Origin: Woronichinia naegeliana WA131 | GTDB taxonomy: Bacteria; Cyanobacteriota; Cyanobacteriia; Cyanobacteriales; Microcystaceae | Assembly (NCBI GenBank): GCA_025370055.1 | Contig: CP073041.1 | Coordinates: 7,704,001 to 7,768,000, forward strand | Direction: 5' to 3' | DNA: 64,000 nucleotides | Shown: positions 17,952 to 28,317 of the stretch, piece by piece | Layout: every line of letters starts with the position of its first letter | How positions within the stretch are numbered: position 1 is the first letter of the stretch | Notes under the pieces: generated by a model | What the model was told of the DNA's origin: nothing | Database searches by the model: none | The model's input: the letters and a program-made list of their open reading frames with translations, nothing else | Program-made: the position numbers and the translations under genes

Positions 17952-19307
17952 ATGGCTAAAGCTTGTATTATCGGTTTGGGGCGTTCAGGAATGGCGGCGG
18001 CCAGAGTCTTAAAACGGGATGGATGGGATGTTAGTCTCAGCGATCGCGCTAATCATGAAAACTTACAAACCTTAGGTCAACCCCTAGCGGCCGAAGGGAT
18101 TACACTCAACTTAGGCCATGCCTTTACCCTCGAAACTGATGATTTGCCTAAGCTGATTGTGGTTAGCCCTGGTGTTCCCTGGGATTTACCGATCCTAGTT
18201 CAAGCGAGAGCACAAGGGGTTGAAGTAATTGGCGAATTAGAATTGGCCTGGCGATATTTGCAGGGAACCCCCTGGATCGGCATTACCGGAACCAATGGTA
18301 AAACAACCACAACAGCCCTCATAAATGCGATTTTTCAAGCCGCAGGATACAATGCTCCGGCCTGCGGTAATATTGGCTACGCGGCCTGCGAACTTGTGCT
18401 GCAAAATCAACGCTTTGACTGGATTATTGCAGAAATTAGCAGTTATCAAATTGAATCTTCCTATCAGTTAGCTCCCAAAATCGGACTCTGGACAACCTTT
18501 ACTCCCGATCATCTCAATCGGCATAAAACCTTAGAAAATTACTACAATATCAAGGCTTCTTTACTGAAACGTTCCGAGCTTCAGGTTTTTAATGGTGACG
18601 ATCCCCATTTATTTCAGGTCGGACGAAATCATTGGCCCGAAGCCCATTGGACAAGTGTCAAAGGCAAAGAAGGTCTGCTCTGTGAACCGAGAAAAGGCGT
18701 TTATCTAGAAGATAATTGGGTATCGGCTCTGGGGGAATTAATTCTCCCTATTAATTTATTTAAAATGCCAGGCAGCCATAACCAACAAAACTTATTGGTG
18801 GCAGTGGCAGCGGCTCGATTGGCCGGTATTGAGAAAAAAGCGATTACTAACGCGCTCCTCAATTTTACTGGTGTTCCCCACCGTTTAGAGCCGGTCTGTA
18901 CAATTAATGGAATTGAGTTTATTAATGATAGCAAAGCGACTAATTACGATGCCGCAGAAGTGGGTTTAGCATCCGTTAAAGCTCCGGCTATCTTAATTGC
19001 GGGAGGGGAAGCCAAAGAGGGAGATGATCATCAGTGGATTGCCCAAATTCGTAAGAAAGCAGCGACGGTTTTATTAATTGGAGAAGCGGCTCCTTTGTTT
19101 GCTGAACGTTTGCAATTTCATGGTTATTCAGATTACGAGATCGTTGAAACGATGGCACGGGCCGTTAAGCGAGGGTTGGAATTAGCTCCTCAAAAAGCGG
19201 CTAAAGTCGTTCTTTTATCCCCAGCCTGTGCCAGTTTCGATCAGTATCAAAGTTTTGAACATCGGGGAGATGATTTTCGGCAGTTATGTTTGGCTTTAAG
19301 GAATTAG
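17952..19307 (+). CDS. murD: UDP-N-acetylmuramoyl-L-alanine:D-glutamate ligase
   Basis: 451-aa cytosolic Mur ligase that adds D-glutamate to UDP-MurNAc-L-Ala in peptidoglycan precursor synthesis. The N-terminal Rossmann motif is [16 protein letters not shown]. The ATP-binding loop is [19 protein letters not shown] (about residues 112-130). The central motifs are [12 protein letters not shown] and [24 protein letters not shown], and the C-terminal motif is [13 protein letters not shown]. Length and motifs are complete. The stop overlaps the convergent kinase gene by a few bases, so the two transcripts meet tail-to-tail. Confidence 0.97.
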   Translation: MAKACIIGLGRSGMAAARVLKRDGWDVSLSDRANHENLQTLGQPLAAEGITLNLGHAFTLETDDLPKLIVVSPGVPWDLPILVQARAQGVEVIGELELAWRYLQGTPWIGITGTNGKTTTTALINAIFQAAGYNAPACGNIGYAACELVLQNQRFDWIIAEISSYQIESSYQLAPKIGLWTTFTPDHLNRHKTLENYYNIKASLLKRSELQVFNGDDPHLFQVGRNHWPEAHWTSVKGKEGLLCEPRKGVYLEDNWVSALGELILPINLFKMPGSHNQQNLLVAVAAARLAGIEKKAITNALLNFTGVPHRLEPVCTINGIEFINDSKATNYDAAEVGLASVKAPAILIAGGEAKEGDDHQWIAQIRKKAATVLLIGEAAPLFAERLQFHGYSDYEIVETMARAVKRGLELAPQKAAKVVLLSPACASFDQYQSFEHRGDDFRQLCLALRN

Positions 19308-20407
19308 ACTGGGGTGCAAGTCCAACTTAAGTGAATAGTTGTACCTTTGTGTGGCGTACTGGTGATCGCGAAATTGCCGCTATAGAGTTGGGTAATCCGT
19401 TTTGCCAGTATCAGACCCAACCCCGCTCCCTGTTGTTCGTAGAGTTTACGGTCAAATTGCATATAGGCTCCAATCTCATCAATCTGTTGAGAAGTCATCC
19501 CGCGTCCTTGATCCTGAATCTCTAGGCAAAAGCGATCGCCCTGACAATAGCTCCGAATCTTGACAGGTGTGCCATCTGAAGAAAATTTAAAGGCGTTATC
19601 AATCATCTCCTCTACGACTTTACGGAAGTCCTGATCTGCCATATCAATGGTGGTATTTTCAATGTCTAGAGGCAAATCGATTAGGCGATTTCCTTGTTCT
19701 GCAAGCTCTTGGGCAAGCTCTTGGATAATTTCGCTGGTTTCGGTTTTTTGAGCAAGGCGGTATTTCCAAACCTGAATCCGTTCAGGATTCTCCTCTAATA
19801 GTTGTAATTCTGCAAAAAGGAGGAAATTTTGGACAAGGCGATAGAGTCTTTTGCCCGAATCCTGAATATCCTTGATTGAAGATAGGATTTCCGCCTTGTT
19901 CATCGAATCGTAAAAATCTCTCAAAATTTCTGTTGTGCCCAGAATGCCGTTGAGAGGGGTTAGGAGTTCGTGAGGTAAAGCCCGTGTAATATTTTGGCGG
20001 AGTTGATCCATCTCTTGGTGGGCAGCCTGATTAACCGTAACCTGTCTAGCTAGACGAACCGCGATCGCATTGAGCAATTCTTCCAGAGTGAAAGGTTTTG
20101 TCAAGTAATCATCGGCTCCTGATTCCATGCCGTGACGGAGATCGGTGCGATCGGCCTTGGCTGTCAAAAAAATAAAGGGAATGCTGCCCGTAGCAGGTAA
20201 TTGACGCAGTTCTTTTAAAACTCCAAAACCATCTAATCGTGGCATCATCACATCACAAAGAATGAGATCCGGCAAAAACTGTTGGGCTAACTCCACACCA
20301 ATGAGGCCATCAGCCGCAGTCAAAGTTTCGTAGTCTTCCAGATCGAGAATTGCCTGAATATTTTCCCGAACATCAGGTTGGTCTTCGATAATAAGAATTT
20401 TGGTCAT
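19304..20407 (-). CDS. Hybrid response regulator / histidine kinase
   Basis: 367 aa from the ATG at 20407 ([18 protein letters not shown]). The 24 upstream codons of the longer frame (to 20479) look non-coding. An N-terminal receiver domain has acidic pair ED at residues 8-9, phospho-acceptor Asp52 in [15 protein letters not shown], and Lys in [13 protein letters not shown] HisKA dimerisation domain with His in [20 protein letters not shown] follows, then an HATPase domain with N box [16 protein letters not shown] and G boxes [11 protein letters not shown] and [12 protein letters not shown]. There are no membrane segments, so it is a soluble kinase whose receiver precedes the transmitter. The input signal is unknown. 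Confidence 0.9.
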   Translation of the reverse strand: MTKILIIEDQPDVRENIQAILDLEDYETLTAADGLIGVELAQQFLPDLILCDVMMPRLDGFGVLKELRQLPATGSIPFIFLTAKADRTDLRHGMESGADDYLTKPFTLEELLNAIAVRLARQVTVNQAAHQEMDQLRQNITRALPHELLTPLNGILGTTEILRDFYDSMNKAEILSSIKDIQDSGKRLYRLVQNFLLFAELQLLEENPERIQVWKYRLAQKTETSEIIQELAQELAEQGNRLIDLPLDIENTTIDMADQDFRKVVEEMIDNAFKFSSDGTPVKIRSYCQGDRFCLEIQDQGRGMTSQQIDEIGAYMQFDRKLYEQQGAGLGLILAKRITQLYSGNFAITSTPHKGTTIHLSWTCTPV

Positions 20408-20630
20408 CGTATTTTTCGTTTTATTTTTCGGGCATTGCATTATTGAATCAGAGAATAAGTTTGCCCTAATCAAAATCATGTAGCTCTCTCTATTATTATC
20501 ATCCCATCGGCTTAGAAACGTCAGCGATGAGAACAGATTGGGTAATGTCCTCCGTCAAGCATCTACTGTGTACACACAAGTCGAGTGTAAACTAGAAAAA
20601 GGGAAAAACCACTAAAAAGAGGACTGAAAA

Positions 20631-20732
20631 ATGACCAACCCGATACTCATTCACGCTGAACAGGCAAAAGGAAAAGCATTTGGAGACCCACGCTTAGTAA
20701 AAAGGGGGCGGAATTGTATGAAGCAATCAGAA
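20631..20732 (+). pseudogene. Decayed IS4-type transposase N-terminus
   Basis: Encodes MTNPILIHAEQAKGKAFGDPRLVKRG, the start of a Tn5-like transposase. A G-run frameshift then changes the frame: AELYEAIRT continues in the next frame. The gene is cut at 20732 by the MITE insertion and no downstream part remains nearby. An SD-like AAAGAGG lies 11 bp upstream of the ATG. Confidence 0.6.
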
Positions 20733-20996
20733 CAGCAATTCCAAATTCAGAATGTAGCTAAAGATACAAAATCCCTGAAGTGCTTACGGTCAAGGGGTTT
20801 AATGCCAATATTTAGAATCAATGTAATGCTCTATTTAGTGATTGATCAAGTTTGTTTGCAGGTTATTGACTCTCTAAGAGACCGAGATTCGAGGAGGGAA
20901 TGCAAAAAAACTCAGAGATTAGGTCAATATCTCTTGTATCCATAAAAACAAGATCGTGTCTGTATCCTATGTTACCGTTTGAATTTAGAATTGCTG
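20733..20996 (+). repeat. Complete 264-bp MITE with IS-D-like ends
   Basis: Starts CAGCAATTCCAAATTCAG and ends GAATTTAGAATTGCTG, giving 16-bp imperfect terminal inverted repeats. The inner sequence has no coding potential. The termini match those of IS-D (CAGCAATTCTAAATTT), 10 bp away at 21007. Two further partial copies lie at 5194-5357 and 11786-11890. It is a non-autonomous element probably moved by the IS-D transposase (inference). Confidence 0.8.
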
Positions 20997-21412
20997 CTCT
21001 CAGAACCAGCAATTCTAAATTTAAGGATGGGTAAGGGTTGTAGAAAAAAAGGATAATGGGAAAGGACAACAAGGTAGCCAGAGAGGAAGAAAAGATGCAA
21101 GGAACAATCAGTATGACTGGTCTGATAGCGTACTTGGTAGCAAGTATAGAGAAAATGAAAGACCCTCGCCAACCCAGTCCAAATACAACCTACAGCCTAA
21201 AAGATGCGGTACTAGGTGGTTTCAGCCTGTTTCTAATGCAATGTGAATCATTCCTAGAACATCAGAGACAACTGCATAGTCGCAACGGTAGGGATAATCT
21301 TCAAACTCTATTCGGTGCCATCAAAATACCTAGTGACAATCAAATCCGCAATATCCTGGATAAAATCAAAGCCAATTCGTTATTTGTGGTGTTTAGTGAC
21401 ATTTATCAACTA

Positions 21413-22543
21413 TACTTCAAACGTTCATAATCTGAGATTTATCAAAGCGTTGAAATCGTAAGGTGAGCAAAGAATCAAGCTCCTCCTTATATTTTACGTT
21501 AGCATCTTCAAGACATCCTGAAATTGCTGCAGAAAACTGCGTAAAATCTTCATAATATTTTGCGTATAAACACTTCTTTTTCACAAACTTCCACAGTCTT
21601 TCAATTAAATTCAAGTTAGGAGAATAAGGAGGTAAGTACAGTAACTCTATTCCTAATGATTCTGCCAACTCCTGCACAATTCGGCATTTTTGATAACGAG
21701 CATTGTCTAATACCAATGTAATCGGTATTAATAGTCCTAATTCTGCTATCTTTTCTAGGAGTTCACAAACCTGAGTTCCCGTAATATAAGAACTGTTCGT
21801 TACCATAATTACTTCATGGGTAATTGCATTTAATGCTCCTAACACATTAAAACGTTTTCTCCCTGATGGTGACTTAATAAAAATCCTCTTGAAGCACCAT
21901 ATAAAATTTACAAATGCTCCCATTACAAAATCAGAGGCATCTACAAAGAAAACTGCCCTTTTTCCTGCTTTTGCCTCTTCTAGCCTTGGTTCTAGCTCTT
22001 TTTCTCTATAGCTATCCTGAGCTTCTACATCTGCTTTTGATGGAATTGTTCCCACCTTTAGACACCTCATTCCTATTGACTTTAAAAATTTTCTGACTTG
22101 CGTTGGACTTCTTTTTATTCCCGTTAATTCTTCTATTCTTTTTACTGCTTCATTTATTGTTGCTGGTGGATTTGACTCAAAATATGCCTCAATTGTCCCT
22201 TGATGCTCTGTTAACTCGCTTTTCGGGCGATTAAATTTTATTTCTTTTAGTTTTTCTATCCCGCCCTCTTGATAATCACGGATATAGCTTGTCACCGTAT
22301 TTACTGAAACTCCTGCGAATTGAGCAATTTTTTGATGAGATAATCCCTGACTTTTTAACCATAAAACTTCCATCTTTAGCTGTACTCTAGGATGCGGGTG
22401 ATTAAACCGACCGTAAGACAACAGTCTTTTGTCTTCTTCCGTAAATTCTAACTTAATCATTTCTCAGCCTCTTGACTACTTTTTCTATTTTTACTATATT
22501 ATCTCTTATTTTTAAAATTCGCAACTTGTGACCGTGTTCAGTA
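21413..22543 (-). mobile_element. IS-F, IS630-family element, 1131 bp
   Basis: Inserted at a TA dinucleotide that is duplicated (21411-21412 and 22544-22545), as expected for IS630/Tc1-mariner. IS-D2 supplies the empty site tatcaactactaaag. Ends TACTTCAAACG / TACTGAACACG. Confidence 0.92.
21417..22460 (-). CDS. IS630-family transposase, 347 aa, intact
   Basis: The N-terminal helix-turn-helix domain includes QGLSHQKIAQFAGVSVNTVTSYIRDYQ and a second winged-helix part, PTQVRKFLKSIGMRCLKV. The DDE core has Asp in AVFFVDASDFVMGAFVN, Asp in ITLVLDNARYQKC and Glu in LPPYSPNLNLIERLWKFVKKKCLY, the standard IS630 signature. The single open frame spans nearly the whole element. The C-terminus ends four bases from the element end. 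It is likely functional. Confidence 0.95.
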   Translation of the reverse strand: MIKLEFTEEDKRLLSYGRFNHPHPRVQLKMEVLWLKSQGLSHQKIAQFAGVSVNTVTSYIRDYQEGGIEKLKEIKFNRPKSELTEHQGTIEAYFESNPPATINEAVKRIEELTGIKRSPTQVRKFLKSIGMRCLKVGTIPSKADVEAQDSYREKELEPRLEEAKAGKRAVFFVDASDFVMGAFVNFIWCFKRIFIKSPSGRKRFNVLGALNAITHEVIMVTNSSYITGTQVCELLEKIAELGLLIPITLVLDNARYQKCRIVQELAESLGIELLYLPPYSPNLNLIERLWKFVKKKCLYAKYYEDFTQFSAAISGCLEDANVKYKEELDSLLTLRFQRFDKSQIMNV

Positions 22544-23576
22544 TACTAAAGACCAGAGGAATATTGACTCGGTATGAGGTGTTAGACAAGCAATTACTAA
22601 TTCCGCTAGATGGCACAGAGTATTTCTCCTCTCAAAATATTCACTGTGAGCAATGTTCCCATCGAACCCATAAAAACGGGACAGTGACTTACTTTCATTC
22701 GGCAATCTTACCGGTAATTGTCTCACCTCAGCAAAAAGCGGTAATTAGTCTTGACCCTGAATTTATTACCCCTCAAGATGGTCACGAGAAACAAGACTGT
22801 GAGGTAGCAGCGGCAAAACGTTGGCTCCACAGACATCGAGAATTTTTTGACCCGTTCAGCGTTACTATGATTGGGGGATGACCTCTATAGTCGTCAACCG
22901 ATGTGCGAAGAGGCTCTTCAAAACCACTTTCACTATCTCTTTGTCTGTTTGCCTGAATCTCACCCCACTCTTTATGAGTTTTTGGACTATGCCGAGAAGA
23001 TTGGAGAGGTTTACTCTTTCCATGAGCGTCGTCGTCATGGTCGCGATTGGCATGATTATCATTATCGTTGGACTTATCACTTGCCCCTAAGAGATGGTTC
23101 CGCCGCCCTCAATACTCATTGGTTCGAGGTTACTGTTACTCGCCGTTCTGATGGTCAGGTTCTCTTTCACAACGATTGGATTACCGACCTTTTTCCCCAA
23201 GCCGATAACATTGTTGAGTTAGTCAGTGTCGCTCGCTCTCGTTGGAAAACCGAAAATGAGAACCATAATACTCTTAAGACTCAGGGCTACCATCTAGAAC
23301 ACAATTTTGGACATGGTGACCACCATCTTGCTACCTTTTTGCTCACCTTAAATTTACTGGCTTTCTTGTTTCACACCGTTTTACAGCTTTTAGATGAGTC
23401 CTACCAACGTATCCGACTACTTTTAGGGGCTCGAAGATGCTTTTTTTCCCATTTACGCACTCTTACTACCTATTTTGTCTTTGATAGCTGGCAACACCTT
23501 CTTGATTTTATGCTTGAGCCATTTGACCCTCTACCCGCCACTAATTCCTCCTGATTTTTCAAATTTAGAATTGCTG

Positions 23577-23835
23577 GATTTGGAGCAATATTTGGGTGAG
23601 GGTACAGTCCGACCAAAAGCGATTTCCCCAAGGGACTGTATATTCTGAGTCTTTCTCTGAACTCTTTTAAATTGTCTAGATTCTAGCTTGATTCTAGCTT
23701 GTCTAGGATCACTATTTAACCAACCATGTCATCAAGCGGCGATCGCGGCTGTCTTCTAGATTTTTGTAGTAATTTGGATAGGAAAGCAAGGGAAATTCTG
23801 CTATTCAATGATTCTTGACCATCTAATTTAACTAA
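23577..23835. other. Intergenic region upstream of the GTPase gene
   Basis: 260 bp with no gene. It holds a short direct repeat, GATTCTAGCTTGATTCTAGCTTGTCTAGG at about 23680-23708 (repeat unit GATTCTAGCTT twice), one HIP1-type site, and probably the promoter of the downstream GTPase gene. Confidence 0.45.
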
Positions 23836-25779
23836 ATGAATACAAAGCTCTTACAAACTCCTCTTTTAACCCGCTTACAGTGGTTCATTCTCAGTTTACC
23901 GATCGCCGTTTTAGTCCTTTTCATCCTCTTTGCAGCCAGTTGGCAAATTCATCAATGGGGTTTAAGTTGGCTCTGGGCAATTTTTACTATCATTCTGGTT
24001 GGCTGGCGTTGGTTATTGGTAAAATGGACGCGATCGCTTCCTGATTCCCTCGCCGAGGCGGTTACAGAATTAGAGCAAACAACGCTAGTTCCCTTAACGG
24101 ATAATCAGAAGGAAGATCAACGCTTATTAGTCTTAGAAAATAACTTACAAACGATTCTCAAAAACAGTCAACAGGATAAACCTTTTTGGGAAGATTGGCC
24201 TACCTTTGGCCAACGTTGTCAGGAAGTTGTAATAGCCGTGGCCCATTGCTATCATCCAGAAGTTAAATATCCTCTGCTCAATATTTATATTCCCCAAGCC
24301 TACGGACTGATTCGAGGAACAGTGGATGCTCTTGATCTTTGGTTGCAAAAATTAGCTCCTGTCCTGAACCAAGTTACCCTCGCTCAAGCCTATCAATCCT
24401 ACGAAATTTATCAAAAAGTTGAACCCTCTCTTCGCAAAGCTTGGCAATTGTGGAATTGGGCCCAATGGTTATTAAATCCTGCTGTTGCCTTGGCTCGTCA
24501 ATTAAGTCAGAATTCTAGTGATCAGGCAACCCAACAATTAGTCGGTAATTTGAGCCAATTACTGCGAGAAGCAGCCCTCAAAAATCTTAGTCGGCAAGCG
24601 ATCGCGCTCTATAGTGGGAATCAACTACCCGCCGCTATTTTTCAATCTTCTCCTTTTCAATCTTCCACTCCGACTATTGCCAAAGCTTCGACCCAAACTT
24701 TACGGGAACTACTATTAGAGGCTGAATCGCCTGAAACCCTAGAGATTAAACCGGTCAATTTGCTTTTAGTCGGACGAACGGGAGCCGGCAAAAGTAGTTT
24801 AATTAATACGCTTTTTCAATCCCAATTTATTCAAACCGATCTTTTACCGAATACAGAAGATTTACAGAAATATCAGTGGCAAATAGCAACAGGAGAAAGT
24901 CTCACTATTTGGGATAGTCCTGGTTATGAACAAACTCAGCGTTCTGATCTGCGACAACGCCTTTTAGATTATGCTCAAACTGCCGATCTATTATTGTTAT
25001 TAAATCCTGCTCTTGACCCTGCTTTACAAATGGATGCGGATTTTCTCAATGATATCTATCAACAAATACCCGATTTACCTGTTTTTGTTCTTGTTAGTCA
25101 AGTGGATAAACTACGGCCATTTCGAGAGTGGCAACCTCCCTACGATTGGCAATGGGGCATGAAGACTAAGGAACAATCGATTCGAGAAGCTGTTCAGTAT
25201 CGTGTTGAACAGTTAGGGAATGTTTGTGAACGAGTTTTACCGATTGTTACTCGTGATCCTGATTTAGGACGACAGGAATGGGGCATTGATGATCTTTCTC
25301 TTGCTCTTTTGGCCGCGATCGCTCCTGCTAAACAGATTCGATTAGCCCGCTTTTTAGACAATTTAGAAGCCCGAACCATCGCCGCCGCCCAGATTATTGA
25401 TCATTATAGTTTTCAGATGACGACAACCCAGGGATTAACCGCCTTGTTAAAAAGTCCGGTTCTACAGTTTATCTCTAGTCTAACTACTGGTTCCCCTACT
25501 TTAGCCTATTTACTGGCTGAAAAAATTCCGATTGAGCAACTGCCTTTAGTGATTGGCAAACTTCAGATGGCCTATGATCTTTTCAATTTACTTAATGATC
25601 AGACGACAACTTCTTTAAGCTTTAATCTGCTTTCTCTTTGGCCATTACTTCTCGATAATGTTGCTACGCCTGATCGCAATGCCTACGCTTTTGGTCATGC
25701 TTTAGTCGAATACTGGACGCGATCGCTGAATCCATCTCAACTGGAAAATCAATACAAAAGTTATTTACCACAATCATGA
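23836..25779 (+). CDS. Membrane-anchored GTPase of the Era/YcjX-DUF697-like type
   Basis: 647-aa protein. Two N-terminal membrane segments (WFILSLPIAVLVLFILFAASWQI and LSWLWAIFTIILVGWRWLLV) are followed by a helical region of about 250 residues. A GTPase domain starts near residue 308 with G1 LLVGRTGAGKSSLINTLF, G3 WDSPGYEQT and G4 VLVSQVDKLRPF. The C-terminal 180 residues are helical and hydrophobic. The combination of N-terminal TM pair, G domain and helical tail is common in cyanobacterial GTPases of unknown function, possibly dynamin-like membrane remodellers (inference). Several HIP1 sites inside mark it as resident. Confidence 0.8.
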   Translation: MNTKLLQTPLLTRLQWFILSLPIAVLVLFILFAASWQIHQWGLSWLWAIFTIILVGWRWLLVKWTRSLPDSLAEAVTELEQTTLVPLTDNQKEDQRLLVLENNLQTILKNSQQDKPFWEDWPTFGQRCQEVVIAVAHCYHPEVKYPLLNIYIPQAYGLIRGTVDALDLWLQKLAPVLNQVTLAQAYQSYEIYQKVEPSLRKAWQLWNWAQWLLNPAVALARQLSQNSSDQATQQLVGNLSQLLREAALKNLSRQAIALYSGNQLPAAIFQSSPFQSSTPTIAKASTQTLRELLLEAESPETLEIKPVNLLLVGRTGAGKSSLINTLFQSQFIQTDLLPNTEDLQKYQWQIATGESLTIWDSPGYEQTQRSDLRQRLLDYAQTADLLLLLNPALDPALQMDADFLNDIYQQIPDLPVFVLVSQVDKLRPFREWQPPYDWQWGMKTKEQSIREAVQYRVEQLGNVCERVLPIVTRDPDLGRQEWGIDDLSLALLAAIAPAKQIRLARFLDNLEARTIAAAQIIDHYSFQMTTTQGLTALLKSPVLQFISSLTTGSPTLAYLLAEKIPIEQLPLVIGKLQMAYDLFNLLNDQTTTSLSFNLLSLWPLLLDNVATPDRNAYAFGHALVEYWTRSLNPSQLENQYKSYLPQS

Positions 25780-26059
25780 CTCAACTGTAGCTCTATCATG
25801 GTTGACAGGGGGTTGACTGTTGAGAGTTTTGTAAAGAATTGTATATGCTTGTACCTTAATACCAAGTATTTAGTGATATGATTTTTGGAGATTAGGCTTT
25901 TCCTTGAATGGATTAGTCCGGCGATCGCTCTCATTTGGAGCGTTGTGTGGAAACTTTCTGGCGATCATGATATATGGAAACTTTGCGTATAATACATAGT
26001 TATATCGCTCAGGTTAACGATGATGTCGGTTGTTTGTAGCTTGTTATTAATTGAGTATT
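25780..26059. other. Intergenic region upstream of the vWA/CHAT operon
   Basis: 280 bp between the GTPase stop and the vWA start. It contains one HIP1 octamer at about 25921 and AT-rich stretches (TATAAT-like at 25988) that could form the operon promoter. No ribosome-binding site of good quality precedes the ATG at 26060. Confidence 0.45.
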
Positions 26060-26715
26060 ATGCAAGAGACTAAAACTTTGGTTGGATTGGTTGTAGATGT
26101 ATCTGGATCAATGGAAACCAGTATTCGTAACGAAGCAGATGGAGAGCTTTCTAGGTTTGAGAGCTTTCAAAGGGCGCTGAATCGTCTTCTTGATGAGGCT
26201 CGTAGTGTCCTAAGATCTAGACCAGACAGAGAAAAAAATAGTGCATTAATTGATCTGTTTGTTTATTGCTTTGGGCTTAAGGACAAAGTTATAGAGGTTG
26301 CCGATCTACTTGCTCTAATGAAGATGGGAGATACAGGTATACAAGAATCTAAACATCAAGAGCATCAAGAGGAGCAAAATCGAGCTTCTGAATCACGTCG
26401 CAGTCTTTCTCAAGATCCATTTCGAGATCTAGAACTTATTGCAAGAGGTTATGGCAGGGACGGATGGGGTGAATGGGCTAGAGATATCTTTACCTATGAA
26501 CAGGCTCAAGCCTTGGTAGATCAGTTGCGTAATTCTGACAATGCGTCAAAAATGGCAAGTTATCTTCCTGGAGGTTTAGCTGCTCAATTAGCACAAGGAG
26601 CTTCAAATGCTGCACAAGGAGTTTCAAAGGTTTTGAATAATATAGGTTTAGGAGGAGCAGCTAGTTTTATTAGTAATACACCTGCGTTCGTTGGTGAGGT
26701 AACTGGTATATCATC

Positions 26716-28317
26716 CTGACTTTTCCCGTTAAGTGCGGATTGCAAGCTGCCAGCCTTGGCAAAGGTCATGCAACTTCAACCAACCGCGCCAAAGGACTTG
26801 GATACCGAGAGGAGTTTTACGACGATGTTCAAGATAACCACCAAGAAAAGCAACAGACTCGACAGCCCAAGCAACAGTCAAAATAGGGGGAAGTTTTTGA
26901 GAGGCGGCTGCTTTTAACACCTGAAGTTGAAGAGGATTAAGAATTTCAATCGCGAGAGCATCGGGCTGGGTACGATGAAGATAAGTAACGTGTAAAAGTT
27001 CAACAGCAATGACACTTAAAAAACCCAAAAGAGTTTTCATTCCATCAGAGGCAAGTCGATAACGCTCACTCTGACAACCAGACTTAAGGACTTTATGAAA
27101 TTCTTCAACCCGCCATCGGTAGGTGTACCAACGAAGAATAGTGACAGCCATCTCAATAGTCTCAACAACTTCTGTAGTCAGAAGCATCCAAGATAAAGGA
27201 GTTTCGCCTTCGGGACAATCGATTTCTGTCGCATAAACAGCATAGACATTCAACGGGTCACGATTATCAAAACGATAGGGAGTTCGTAGATTAACTGAGC
27301 AAAATCGGACGGCAAGCTTAACCTTCCGTGCTTTTCTTTTTCCTGTACTCGGAATCTCGATTTCTTGATGAAAACGAATCGGTTCTGATTCCAAATGTTG
27401 CCAAAGTCGTTCACTATTTTTGTCTAAACTACGATTATGAGACGCTCTGACCAGCACTCCTGTATGCTTGAGTTGACGCACTGAGTCAAAGACTTCTGAA
27501 ACATCTCCTTCTCTGTCAAATACATGAATTACCCTCGTTGAACTTTCTACCTGTTTCTCACAGGTGTTTAGAGCCTCTACCCATTTGTAGGATTCTTTTT
27601 CCTCAAATGGTCTTTGACGAGCTGCTTTTCTTTGTTCTTTCTGTCTTTCTTTTTTCTGCTTCGCCGTTTCATCTGTTGGGGGCTTTTCTTTTACCTCCCT
27701 ATTCCACAGTTTTTGCCATAATAAACCTAATACTTGTCCTTTTTCTGGCTCAATTGCTAAAGCACTATGCAGTATTAATCCATTCCCTCCTTTTCCAGTC
27801 GGCCCATACCCTTCCCTTTTTTCCTTGATATTGCGATAATCTAAGAAGGTCGTATCTCCGACTGATAGCATTATCTTATATTCTTCTACGGCGGCAGTTG
27901 TCATTTCACAGTGCGGCTCTATTATCTTGACAAAGTCTGTTTTCGGATTCCCAAAAATTCATAGGCCCTCTTTAACTCGTTTCCTCCCTTAAACACTTCT
28001 GATAAGGCTTTTCCAAACCCCTCACTTAACTTTTTCCCAATCGAGAAGGCACGATTGTTTAGCCTCTCGTCTCCCAATTCACAACTGGCAAAGTTTTTTG
28101 TCCACCATTCCAACATTTTTTGACCTGCCCTTTAAGATTTTCTCCATTTTACAGTCTCATACTCCCTTCATCCTTTGTTTTTGAAATTTGAACGATAAGC
28201 GGGATGATGGCTTCAGAATATTTTTTTCCTGTCAAGAGAATCATTACTCAAACCCTTGCCAGATAAAGCCTCTAGAAGTTTGCATTGCTGGATTTTGGAC
28301 TTAACGGGAAAAGTCAG
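26716..28317 (-). mobile_element. IS-H2, IS4-family element, 1602 bp
   Basis: Same termini and length as IS-H1, with a perfect 10-bp duplication gtatatcatc (26706-26715 and 28318-28327). Inserted in the vWA gene against its direction of transcription. Confidence 0.95.
26729..28116 (-). CDS. IS-H transposase (IS4 family, two frames)
   Basis: The copy appears identical to that at 58-1445: 64-aa frame at 27922-28116 and 391-aa frame at 26729-27904. Catalytic motifs (GDTTFLDY, FDREGD and the YREK signature) are all preserved. The identity of the three copies suggests a very recent burst. Confidence 0.87.

Larger units (their letters stand above)
21056..23554 (+). pseudogene. IS-D1 transposase, split by IS-F and frame-shifted
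   Basis: Part 1 (21056-21412) encodes MGKDNKVAREEEK...SLKDAVLGGFSLFLMQCESFLEHQRQ. Part 2 (22546-22881) encodes LKTRGILTRYEVLDKQLLIPLDGTEYFSS (first catalytic Asp) and ends at TGA in ATT GGG GGA TGA C. Part 3 (22871-23554) continues in the +1 frame with GDDLYSRQPMCEEAL (second Asp) and SRWKTENENHNTLKTQGYHLEHNFGHG (Glu). IS-F interrupts between parts 1 and 2. The part 2/3 shift is also present in IS-D2. Confidence 0.85.
21007..23576 (+). mobile_element. IS-D1, unassigned DDE element, carries IS-F
   Basis: Termini CAGCAATTCTAAATTT / AAATTTAGAATTGCTG. It is 2570 bp, which becomes 1437 bp after removing IS-F (1131 bp plus TA), identical to the reduced length of IS-D2 at 33495-36215. A clear target duplication was not found. 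The family resembles ISNCY-type DDE elements but I could not assign it. Confidence 0.88.

Noticed and set aside
20863..21172. Minus-strand frames over the MITE and IS-D1 left end
   Set aside because: They cross the MITE/IS-D boundary, lack homology and are repeated only where IS-D is repeated.
23680..23708. Repeat GATTCTAGCTT as a possible CRISPR or iteron start
   Set aside because: Only two units in direct contact, no spacers and no further copies nearby.
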